Shown here: one piece after another, positions 1 through 4,992 of the stretch
How positions within the stretch are numbered: position 1 is the first letter of the stretch
Layout: the number at the start of each line of letters is the position of its first letter
Origin: Actinomycetota bacterium
GTDB taxonomy: Bacteria; Actinomycetota; Thermoleophilia; Gaiellales; Gaiellaceae
Assembly (NCBI GenBank): GCA_005883365.1
Contig: VAXA01000141.1
Location: forward strand, 1-5,792
Length of the DNA: 5,792 bases
Reading direction: 5' to 3'
Made by a program: the position numbers and the translations under genes
The notes under the pieces: generated by a model
Told to the model about the DNA's origin: nothing
The model's database searches: none
What the model saw: the letters and a program-made list of their open reading frames with translations, nothing else

Positions 1-382
1 CAGCGGCATCCCGTTCACGTCCGAGCGGCAACTCACAGGGGCCGGGCCTGCAGAGGCGACCGCGACGATCGTGCACCGCGTGCTCGCTGCGCTCGGTGTC
101 GAGGACGAGGTGCTCCTGTGGAACGTCGTGCCGACGCATCCCGGCGACGAGGTCTCGAACCGCCGGCCGACGCGAGCGGAGGTCGAGGCGTCTTCGCCGT
201 TCCTGCACGAGCTGACGCAGGGGCGCTTTTCGATCGCCGTCGGACGGCTGGCAGCCTCGGTGCTCGACGTGCCCTACGTGCGCCACCCGTCGCACGGCGG
301 AGCGGCCGCGTTCGAAGAGGGATTGCGACGGGCTTTCGCTACAATCTGCCGCCGGCGGGCAGTAGTCCGCCCCTTTTCATGA
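1..382 (+). CDS. Uracil-DNA glycosylase superfamily protein, C-terminal part (5' end outside window)
   Basis: The frame is open from the window edge (first whole codon at 2) to a TGA at 380-382, giving about 126 residues of a longer protein. I recognise motifs of a family usually annotated as uracil-DNA glycosylase: [15 protein letters not shown] near the start of the visible part, then [11 protein letters not shown], then RHPSHGG followed by an amphipathic C-terminal helix (FEEGLRRAF). The HPSHGG segment matches the position of the second active-site loop, which grips DNA in this superfamily. The first catalytic loop would lie upstream and cannot be checked. Such enzymes remove uracil or related damaged bases from DNA to begin base-excision repair. 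The last nine residues (RRAVVRPFS) are encoded by DNA that also carries the candidate rplM promoter and hairpin, so this tail may be little constrained. The stop overlaps the rplM start as ATGA. Family assignment is fairly sure; the exact substrate is not. Confidence 0.8.
   Translation, partial: SGIPFTSERQLTGAGPAEATATIVHRVLAALGVEDEVLLWNVVPTHPGDEVSNRRPTRAEVEASSPFLHELTQGRFSIAVGRLAASVLDVPYVRHPSHGGAAAFEEGLRRAFATICRRRAVVRPFS
340..345 (+). promoter_or_regulatory. Candidate -10 box (TACAAT) for rplM-rpsI
   Basis: TACAAT matches the bacterial -10 consensus TATAAT at five of six bases and stands out in very GC-rich DNA. It lies inside the end of the glycosylase gene, 33 bases before the rplM ATG, so transcription would start near 352. 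No good -35 element sits 16-18 bases upstream: the nearest TTG-type hexamer, TTGCGA at 323-328, is only 11 bases away. It may be a weak-35 promoter or coincidence. Confidence 0.4.
354..377 (+). terminator. Terminator-like hairpin abutting the rplM start (possible attenuator)
   Basis: GGCGGGC (354-360) pairs with GTCCGCC (365-371) through seven base pairs, one of them a G-U wobble, around a four-base loop AGTA. CCTTTT follows at 372-377. This is the form of a small intrinsic terminator. The T-run ends one base before the rplM ATG, so if it terminates, it would stop both read-through from the glycosylase gene and any transcript begun at 340-345. It could instead be an L13-binding leader hairpin, since L13 leaders with autoregulatory roles are known in other bacteria; I see no specific match to those. 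The U-run is short, so termination strength is uncertain. Confidence 0.4.
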
Positions 383-813
383 AGACCTACAGCGCCAAGC
401 CCGGAGAAATCACGCGCGATTGGTACCTCGTCGACGCCGAGGGGAAGACGCTCGGCCGGCTTGCCACGCAGATCGCAGACACGCTCCGCGGCAAGCGGAA
501 GCCGCAGTACACGCCGCACGTCGACACCGGCGACTTCGTCGTCGTCGTGAACGCCGAGAAGATCCAGGTGACCGGCAACAAGCTCGATCAGAAGCGCTAC
601 TACCGCCACTCGGGCTATCCCGGCGGGTTGCGCAGCCGGACGCTCCGCGAGCAGCTCGAGCGCCGGCCGACGGAGGTGCTCCGCGTCGCCGTGAAGGGGA
701 TGCTCCCCAAGAACCGGCTCGCGCGCCAGCAGATCACGAAGCTCAAGATCTACGCCGGCCCCGAGCACCCGCACGAGGCCCAGAATCCCCGCCCGCTGGA
801 GTTGGAACAGTGA
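379..813 (+). CDS. rplM: 50S ribosomal protein L13
   Basis: This 144-residue protein is L13, an early-assembling protein of the large ribosomal subunit that binds 23S rRNA; the family is usually about 142-150 residues. Clear family signatures are [16 protein letters not shown] near residues 14-29, [17 protein letters not shown] in the first third, [14 protein letters not shown] in the middle, [10 protein letters not shown], and [15 protein letters not shown] followed by [14 protein letters not shown] near the C-terminus. The ATG at 379 is chosen because [10 protein letters not shown] is the expected N-terminus and any earlier start would add unrelated residues. No Shine-Dalgarno sequence precedes it; the bases before ATG are CCCCTTTTC. 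Translation may depend on coupling to the glycosylase stop (ATGA overlap) or on a leader structure. The 3' end overlaps rpsI by four bases, the usual rplM-rpsI pairing. Complete and intact. Confidence 0.97.
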   Translation: MKTYSAKPGEITRDWYLVDAEGKTLGRLATQIADTLRGKRKPQYTPHVDTGDFVVVVNAEKIQVTGNKLDQKRYYRHSGYPGGLRSRTLREQLERRPTEVLRVAVKGMLPKNRLARQQITKLKIYAGPEHPHEAQNPRPLELEQ

Positions 814-1205
814 TCGAGATCGCCCAGTACCGCGGCACCGGCAAGCGTAAGACCTCGGTCGCGCGCGTCATCCTGCGGCCCGGCGACGGCTCAACATGGG
901 TCAACGGCCGCACGCTCGAGGAGTACTTCCCGCGTTCCGTCTGGCAGACGATCGCCGTCTCGCCGCTCAAGGTCGCCGGGCTCGAGGGGCAGTACGACCT
1001 CCGCGTCCGTGTCCACGGCGGGGGCCTGACCGGGCAGGCCGGTGCGGTGCGGCACGGGATCGCCCGCGCGCTCGTCGAGGCGAACCCGGAGCTGCGCGTG
1101 CCGCTCAAGCGAGAGGGCTTCCTCACGCGCGACGCACGCCAGGTCGAGCGCAAGAAGGCCGGCCTGCACAAGGCGCGCAAGGCGCCGCAGTTCTCCAAGC
1201 GCTAG
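810..1205 (+). CDS. rpsI: 30S ribosomal protein S9
   Basis: This 131-residue protein is S9 of the small ribosomal subunit, at the head near the decoding site. It has the hallmark [14 protein letters not shown] at the N-terminus, a [19 protein letters not shown] core, and the basic tail [19 protein letters not shown] ending in QFSKR. The C-terminal SKR of S9 reaches the P-site tRNA in known ribosome structures. The start is GTG at 810, overlapping the rplM stop as GTGA; GGAG at 798-801 is spaced eight bases away, so translation is probably both coupled and independently supported. Length is normal for the family (about 128-131). It is the second gene of the rplM-rpsI operon. Oddity: its last five codons are nearly repeated immediately downstream (see the repeat at 1191-1221). 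Confidence 0.97.
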   Translation: MIEIAQYRGTGKRKTSVARVILRPGDGSTWVNGRTLEEYFPRSVWQTIAVSPLKVAGLEGQYDLRVRVHGGGLTGQAGAVRHGIARALVEANPELRVPLKREGFLTRDARQVERKKAGLHKARKAPQFSKR

Positions 1206-1221
1206 GTTCAGCAAGCGCTAG
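1191..1221 (+). repeat. Tandem near-duplicate of the rpsI 3' end (FSKR-stop twice)
   Basis: Copy 1 is TTCTCCAAGCGCTAG (1191-1205), the last codons of rpsI. Copy 2 is TTCAGCAAGCGCTAG (1207-1221). They match at 13 of 15 bases, with a period of 16. Both read Phe-Ser-Lys-Arg-stop; the two differences lie in one Ser codon (TCC versus AGC) and are synonymous. Copy 2 is in the +1 frame relative to rpsI. The self-complementary AGCGCT in each copy (1198-1203 and 1214-1219) could also pair as a six-bp stem with a ten-base loop. Confidence 0.85.
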
Positions 1222-1222
1222 C

Positions 1223-1232
1223 CCGCCGGCGG
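1223..1232. repeat. Perfect 10-bp GC palindrome before the glmM promoter
   Basis: CCGCCGGCGG equals its own reverse complement. It ends two bases before the candidate -10 box of glmM, so a protein bound here would block RNA polymerase. In sequence this rich in G and C, short GC palindromes arise easily, so an operator role is only a possibility. Confidence 0.35.
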
Positions 1233-1233
1233 C

Positions 1234-1239
1234 TATCGT
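1234..1239 (+). promoter_or_regulatory. Candidate -10 box (TATCGT) giving a leaderless glmM transcript
   Basis: TATCGT fits the TAnnnT core of -10 elements and lies eight bases before the GTG start of glmM. Transcription would therefore begin at or within a base of the start codon. There is no Shine-Dalgarno sequence before that GTG, which fits a leaderless mRNA, common in Actinobacteria. No convincing -35 is visible. glmM could also be read from the rplM-rpsI transcript. Confidence 0.4.
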
Positions 1240-1247
1240 CCCGCGCC

Positions 1248-2513
1248 GTGGCGCGGCACTACTTCGGGACGGACGGCGTCCGTGGCGTCGTCGGCGAGAC
1301 GCTCACGGCGGATCTCGTGGAGGGGCTCGGTAAGGCGGCTGCGCTCTGGTCGGGCCGGGGACGCGTCTTCATGGGCCGCGACACGCGCGCGAGCGGCCCC
1401 GCGCTCGAGGCGGCGTTCGCGCAGGGGGTCGCCTCCGCGGGAGGAACGGCCGTTCTCGCCGGCGTGCTGCCCACGCCTGCGGTCGCGCTGCTCCGGCTCG
1501 ACCTCGCCGCCGTCGTCTCGGCCTCGCACAACCCGCCGGAGTACAACGGGGTCAAGTTCTTCGACCACGAGGGCCGCAAGCTGACGGACGACGCCGAGGA
1601 GGAGATCGAGGCGCTTCTCGACGCCGCGGCGCCTGGCGGCGGCGAGATCGACCGGGTCGAGGTCGCCGCTGACACTTACCTCGAGCTCGTGCTCGAACGC
1701 TTCGGCACGGACCTGCGCGGCCTCCGGATCGCCGTCGACTGCGCGAACGGGGCCTACGCGGGCCTCGCGCCACACGCCTTCGAGCACCTTGGCGCGGACG
1801 TCACCGCGATCGGGAACGATCCGGACGGGACGAACATCAACGTCGGCTGCGGCGCCACCGACCTCCGCGCGCTGGCCGACGTCGTTCGCGAGAAGCACCT
1901 CGACCTCGGGATCGCCTTCGACGGGGACGGTGACCGGATGCTCGCGGTCGACGAGTGCGGAGAGCCGGTCGACGGCGACCAGATCCTCGCGGTCCTCGCC
2001 CTCCATCTCGGGGTGGAGGGGGTAGCCGTCACCACGATGACCAACCTCGGCTTTCACCGCCTGATGGAGGAGCGAGGCATTCGCGTCTTCGTCACCGACG
2101 TCGGCGACCGTTACGTCCTCGAGGCCCTCGGTCGAGAGGGGCTGCTCCTCGGCGGCGAGCAGTCCGGCCACCTGATCTGGCTCGACGGCCACGTCACGGG
2201 CGACGGCCTCGTCGCGGGTCTCCTCCTCTGCCGGGCGCTCGGCGAACGGCCCATCTCCGAGGCGGTGGCCGTCATGCCGCGCTTCCCGCAGGTGATGCGG
2301 AACCTCCCGCGCTCGGGCCGAGGCCCGCTGCCCGACGAGCTCCTCGCCGAGGTCGAGAGCGTCAACGCCGAACTCGACGGCACCGGCCGCGTCCTCGTCC
2401 GTCCGTCCGGAACCGAGCCCGTCGTTCGCGTGCTCGCCGAGGCCGAGACGCCGGAGGCTGCGCAGGAGCTCTGTGCTAGGATCGCCGCCCTGGTGACACA
2501 CGAGCTCGGCTGA
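1248..2513 (+). CDS. glmM: Phosphoglucosamine mutase
   Basis: The 421-residue enzyme interconverts glucosamine-6-phosphate and glucosamine-1-phosphate in the cytoplasm, feeding UDP-GlcNAc and peptidoglycan synthesis. It has the four-domain layout of the alpha-D-phosphohexomutase family. FGTDGVRG is at residues 6-13 and GRDTRASG at 43-50. SASHNPPEYNG spans 91-101, with the phosphorylated serine at Ser93. The Mg-binding DGDGDR is at 225-230, the sugar-binding GEQSGH at 303-308, and the phosphate-binding RPSGTEP at 385-391. All key residues are present. It is some 20-25 residues shorter than Escherichia coli GlmM, with the loss spread over inter-motif loops. The GTG at 1248 is chosen because it gives the family N-terminus MARHYFGTDG. 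No ribosome-binding site is seen, consistent with a leaderless start. The neighbouring glmS makes its substrate, which favours GlmM over other hexose phosphomutases. Confidence 0.95.
   Translation: MARHYFGTDGVRGVVGETLTADLVEGLGKAAALWSGRGRVFMGRDTRASGPALEAAFAQGVASAGGTAVLAGVLPTPAVALLRLDLAAVVSASHNPPEYNGVKFFDHEGRKLTDDAEEEIEALLDAAAPGGGEIDRVEVAADTYLELVLERFGTDLRGLRIAVDCANGAYAGLAPHAFEHLGADVTAIGNDPDGTNINVGCGATDLRALADVVREKHLDLGIAFDGDGDRMLAVDECGEPVDGDQILAVLALHLGVEGVAVTTMTNLGFHRLMEERGIRVFVTDVGDRYVLEALGREGLLLGGEQSGHLIWLDGHVTGDGLVAGLLLCRALGERPISEAVAVMPRFPQVMRNLPRSGRGPLPDELLAEVESVNAELDGTGRVLVRPSGTEPVVRVLAEAETPEAAQELCARIAALVTHELG
2477..2482 (+). promoter_or_regulatory. Candidate -10 box (TAGGAT) for glmS inside the glmM 3' end
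   Basis: TAGGAT fits TAnnnT and lies in the last codons of glmM. Transcription would start near 2490, leaving a leader of about 110 bases before glmS. No clear -35 is visible, and the hexamer also encodes part of the GlmM C-terminal helix, so it may be chance. Confidence 0.25.
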
Positions 2514-2601
2514 CCCGCCCGCGATGCTGCGGCCGGGTCATGAGGCCGGGCTCTTCGTGTTTTCGGGGAACGTTTTCGGGCCCCGGGGGAAAGGAGCAGA
2601 C
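2514..2601 (+). promoter_or_regulatory. glmS leader with internal direct repeats
   Basis: The 88 bases between glmM and glmS hold two direct repeats. GTTTTCGGG occurs at 2559-2567 and 2572-2580 (period 13), and GGCCGGG at 2531-2537 and 2544-2550 (period 13). CGGGG (2564-2568) can pair with CCCCG (2581-2585) around a 12-base loop, placing a stem just before the ribosome-binding site at 2591-2596. I do not see the conserved core of the glmS ribozyme known mainly from Firmicutes. A regulatory role is unproven. Confidence 0.35.
2591..2596 (+). promoter_or_regulatory. Ribosome-binding site fixing the glmS start
   Basis: AAGGAG lies five bases before GTG 2602. It decides between this start and an in-frame ATG at 2524, which has no such sequence before it. 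Confidence 0.8.
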
Positions 2602-4428
2602 GTGTGCGGAATCATCGGATACGTCGGATCGCGTGACGCGAAGCCGCTCCTGCTGGAGGGCCTGCGCCGGCTCGAGTACCGGGGCTACGACTCCGCCGGG
2701 ATCGCGCTGCGCGAGGACGACTCCCTCGACTACGTCCGCGCCGTCGGCAACCTCAGCAATCTCGTCGAGGCGGCCGGCCCCAACGGCTCCCACTCGCACC
2801 ACGGCCTCGGCCATACGCGCTGGGCGACGCACGGCGGCGTAACCGAGCAGAACGCCCATCCGCTTACGGGCTGCGAGCCGGGCCGGCTGGCGATCGTCCT
2901 CAACGGGATCATCGAGAACTACGTCGACCTGCGCGAGCAACTCGCTGCGCGCGGTCACACCCTCACGTCCGAGACGGACGCAGAGGTGGTCGTGCACCTG
3001 CTCGAGGAGCAGTACGACGGCGATCTCGCGCAGGCCCTCTCCCGCGTCTACCCGCAGCTCGAGGGTCACTTCTCGATCGTCGCCATCCATCACGACCATC
3101 CAGACCTGCTGGTTGGCGTCCGGCATCAGACACCGCTCGTCGTCGGGCTCGGCCACGGCGAGAATTTCCTCGCCTCCTCGATCGCCGCCTTCCTGAGCGA
3201 GACCCGCACCGTCGTCCATCCGCGCGACGGCGAGGTGGTCGAAGTGATGCCCGAAGGCGTCCGCTTCTTCGTCGACGGCGCCGAGGTCGACGCGCCCGAG
3301 CCCCAGGAGATCGACTGGGACGAGGAGAGCGCCGAGAAGGCCGGCTACGAGACGTTCATGCTCAAGGAGATCTTCGAGCAGCCCGAGGCAGTCGCCGAGA
3401 CGATCGGCGACCGCGTCCGCGGCCACAAGCTGATGCTCGAGGCGCTCGGCATGACCGAGCTGGAGGTCCGCAACCTGCGCCGGATCGTGATCGTCGCCTG
3501 CGGCACCGCCTACCACGCCGGCGTCGTCGGCCGCTACATCATCGAGGAGTGGGCGCGGATCCCGGTGGAGCCCGACATTGCGAGCGAGTGGATCTACCGG
3601 AACCCTGTTCTGTCGAAGGACACGCTCGTGATCGGGATCTCGCAGTCGGGCGAGACACGGGACACCGTCAACGCCGTCAAGCTCGCGCGCGAGAGCGGAG
3701 CCCGGACCCTTGCAATCACGAACCTCATGGGAACGCAGATCACGCGCGAGGCCGAGGCGACGCTCTACACCCGTTGCGGCATGGAGGTCGGCGTCGCGGC
3801 CTCGAAGACCTTCACGGCGCAGGTCGCGCTGCTCAGCCTGCTCGCGCTCAAGCTCGCCGAGATCCGGCGGACAGTGCCGCAGGACGAGATCGACTTCATC
3901 CTCGACCGCCTGCACGAGCTGCCCCAGAAGATGCAGGAGTTCCTCGACGGCGACCACCCGATCGAGTCGATCGCGCAGCGCTTCCACGACCGGCCGTTAT
4001 TCCTCTACCTCGGCCGCCACATCGGCCTGCCCGTCGCGCTCGAGGGCGCGCTCAAGCTGAAGGAGCTCTCGTACATCCCGACCGAGGCGTACTCGGCCGG
4101 TGAGATGAAGCACGGGCCGATTGCGCTCCTCGAGGAGGGGACGCCTGTCGTCGTCATCGCGACGAACATCCACGTCTACGACAAGATCGTCTCGAACATC
4201 CAGGAGACGCGGGCGCGCGGCGCGCACGTGATCGCGATCGCGACCGACGGCAACGAGGACATCCAGCACCACGCCGACGACGTGATCTACGTGCCACGGA
4301 CGCCGAACTTCCTCCAGGCGTCGCTCGCGGTGATCCCGCTCCAGCTGCTCGCCTACCGCATCGCGCGGCTCCGCGGTCTCAACGTCGACCAGCCGCGGAA
4401 CCTCGCCAAGACGGTCACGGTGGAGTAG
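2602..4428 (+). CDS. glmS: Glutamine--fructose-6-phosphate aminotransferase (isomerizing)
   Basis: The 608-residue cytoplasmic enzyme makes glucosamine-6-phosphate and glutamate from fructose-6-phosphate and glutamine, the committed step to amino sugars; E. coli GlmS has 609 residues. The start GTG places Cys at position 2, which becomes the N-terminal nucleophile after Met removal (CGIIGYVG). The glutaminase half carries EYRGYDSAG, TRWATHG at 72-78, NGIIENY from residue 101, and SETDAE. Two SIS sugar-isomerase domains follow, with CGTAYHAG, SQSGET from 347, and EVGVAASKTFTAQ. Next comes KLKELSY with Glu488, then AGEMKHGP with His504, and the C-terminal DQPRNLAKTVTVE with Lys603, the counterparts of the catalytic residues of E. 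coli GlmS. Oddity: residue 100, directly before the oxyanion-hole Asn-Gly, is Leu (codon CTC at 2899-2901) where this family normally has His. The gene lies 88 bp after glmM, and its end overlaps padR convergently. Confidence 0.97.
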   Translation: MCGIIGYVGSRDAKPLLLEGLRRLEYRGYDSAGIALREDDSLDYVRAVGNLSNLVEAAGPNGSHSHHGLGHTRWATHGGVTEQNAHPLTGCEPGRLAIVLNGIIENYVDLREQLAARGHTLTSETDAEVVVHLLEEQYDGDLAQALSRVYPQLEGHFSIVAIHHDHPDLLVGVRHQTPLVVGLGHGENFLASSIAAFLSETRTVVHPRDGEVVEVMPEGVRFFVDGAEVDAPEPQEIDWDEESAEKAGYETFMLKEIFEQPEAVAETIGDRVRGHKLMLEALGMTELEVRNLRRIVIVACGTAYHAGVVGRYIIEEWARIPVEPDIASEWIYRNPVLSKDTLVIGISQSGETRDTVNAVKLARESGARTLAITNLMGTQITREAEATLYTRCGMEVGVAASKTFTAQVALLSLLALKLAEIRRTVPQDEIDFILDRLHELPQKMQEFLDGDHPIESIAQRFHDRPLFLYLGRHIGLPVALEGALKLKELSYIPTEAYSAGEMKHGPIALLEEGTPVVVIATNIHVYDKIVSNIQETRARGAHVIAIATDGNEDIQHHADDVIYVPRTPNFLQASLAVIPLQLLAYRIARLRGLNVDQPRNLAKTVTVE

Positions 4429-4933
4429 CGCCCACCTGGCGCCAGAAGTCGACGAGCAGTCGCTCGAGGAGAAGCCCGGCGCGGAGAGTCGCCGCGTGGT
4501 GCGGATGGTCGATCTCGCGCTCCTTCGCCTCGTAGACGGCGAGCCGCGCCTGGTGCGCTTCCTCCTGGGCGCGCGCGAGCACCGAGACCTCCTCCGGGCT
4601 CATCCCCTCGCCGAAGAAGAGCTTGAGCAGCCCGGTGTCGCGAATCTGCGGCTGCTCGCTCGTCGGCTCTCGCAGCCAGCTGTCGAGGGCCTCTCGCCCC
4701 GCCGGCGTGAGCGTGTAGACGCGCCGCCGCCGACCGACGGATTCCCGCTTCTCGGCGAGGAGACCGAGCGCCGCCAGCCTTGCGGGCTCGGCGTAGAGCT
4801 GCGAGTGGGGGAAGTTCCAGAAGTATCCGACCGAGCGCGCAGCCTTCTGCTTCATGTCGTAGGGCGTCATCGCGCCCTCGGCGACGAGGCCCAGGACGAC
4901 GTAGGAGACGGAGGTGAGCTGCAGGCCCGGCAC
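4415..4933 (-). CDS. PadR family (AphA-like) transcriptional regulator
   Basis: This 172-residue protein is a winged-helix DNA-binding regulator. Residues 6-87 form the PadR domain: SVSYVVLGLVAEGAMTPYDM, then VGYFWNFPHSQLYAEPARLAALGLL (recognition-helix region), then a basic wing GRRRRVYTLTPAGREALDSWL. Residues 88-172 form the mainly helical C-terminal dimerisation domain seen in AphA-like members, with LLKLFFGEGMSPEE and a long Ala/Glu-rich helix. Members of the family usually repress a neighbouring transporter or detoxification gene and release DNA when a ligand binds; the ligand here cannot be inferred. I chose GTG at 4933 because it gives the usual family N-terminus and lies seven bases after a TAGAAT box. 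An in-frame ATG at 4978 would add 15 residues and is the alternative; neither has a Shine-Dalgarno sequence. It is divergent from the MMPL gene, its likely target, and overlaps glmS by 14 bp tail to tail. Confidence 0.88.
   Translation of the reverse strand: MPGLQLTSVSYVVLGLVAEGAMTPYDMKQKAARSVGYFWNFPHSQLYAEPARLAALGLLAEKRESVGRRRRVYTLTPAGREALDSWLREPTSEQPQIRDTGLLKLFFGEGMSPEEVSVLARAQEEAHQARLAVYEAKEREIDHPHHAATLRAGLLLERLLVDFWRQVGATPP
4428..4442. terminator. Weak hairpin after the glmS stop codon
   Basis: GCGCC (4428-4432) pairs with GGCGC (4438-4442) around a five-base loop, starting at the last base of the glmS stop. No T-run follows on either strand, so it is not a classical intrinsic terminator. 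U-less hairpins have been proposed as terminators in Actinobacteria. It also lies in the coding end of padR. Low certainty. Confidence 0.2.
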
Positions 4934-4940
4934 ACCGAGG

Positions 4941-4946
4941 ATTCTA
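4941..4946 (-). promoter_or_regulatory. Candidate -10 box (TAGAAT) for padR
   Basis: Read on the minus strand, TAGAAT matches the -10 consensus at five of six bases and ends seven bases before the chosen GTG. The transcript would start at about the GTG, making padR leaderless. A weak TTCGGA lies 17 bases upstream at the -35 position. The box overlaps the plus-strand candidate TACGGT (4945-4950) by two bases. Confidence 0.45.
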
Positions 4947-4955
4947 CGGTATGCT
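4945..4955 (+). promoter_or_regulatory. Candidate -10 region (TACGGT or TATGCT) for the MMPL gene
   Basis: Two overlapping TAnnnT hexamers lie at 4945-4950 and 4950-4955. Either would start transcription near 4957-4963 and leave a 30-36 base leader with the ribosome-binding site AGGGAG at 4979-4984. Just downstream, TCCGGAC (4955-4961) and TCCGAAC (4964-4970) form a near-direct repeat with a nine-base period, and CGGA/TCCG (4957-4967) a small inverted repeat. These are possible operator elements for the divergent PadR protein. No good -35 is visible. Confidence 0.35.
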
Positions 4956-4992
4956 CCGGACGATCCGAACCAGACCATAGGGAGACCGGGGA

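Noticed and set aside
323..345. TTGCGA and TACAAT as a full -35/-10 promoter pair
   Set aside because: The spacer is only 11 bases, too short for a standard sigma-70-type promoter. Only the -10 box is kept as a candidate.
1233..2501. Long open frame (about 422 codons) on the minus strand opposite glmM
   Set aside because: The translation is low-complexity, charged and unrecognisable. It mirrors the GC-rich codon pattern of glmM, which carries all the conserved motifs.
2524..2601. In-frame ATG at 2524 extending GlmS by 26 residues
   Set aside because: It has no ribosome-binding site and would put a propeptide before the nucleophile Cys, whereas GTG 2602 has AAGGAG five bases upstream and gives the standard Met-Cys start.
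2514..2601. glmS ribozyme
   Set aside because: The leader is short and lacks the conserved core and cleavage-site context I would expect; that ribozyme is known mainly from Firmicutes.
2476..3987. Long open frame (about 503 codons) on the minus strand opposite glmS
   Set aside because: Same cause: antisense of strongly biased codons. It has no family motif and crosses the glmM-glmS boundary.
4228..4246. Repeated GATCGCG motif resembling a HIP1-like element
   Set aside because: It is explained by the codons for an Ile-Ala-Ile-Ala stretch within GlmS in GC-rich DNA.
4951..4980. Nine-codon mini-ORF (ATG 4951 to TAG 4978) before the MMPL gene
   Set aside because: It is in the MMPL frame but has no ribosome-binding site and overlaps the candidate -10 box, so it may not even be transcribed whole.
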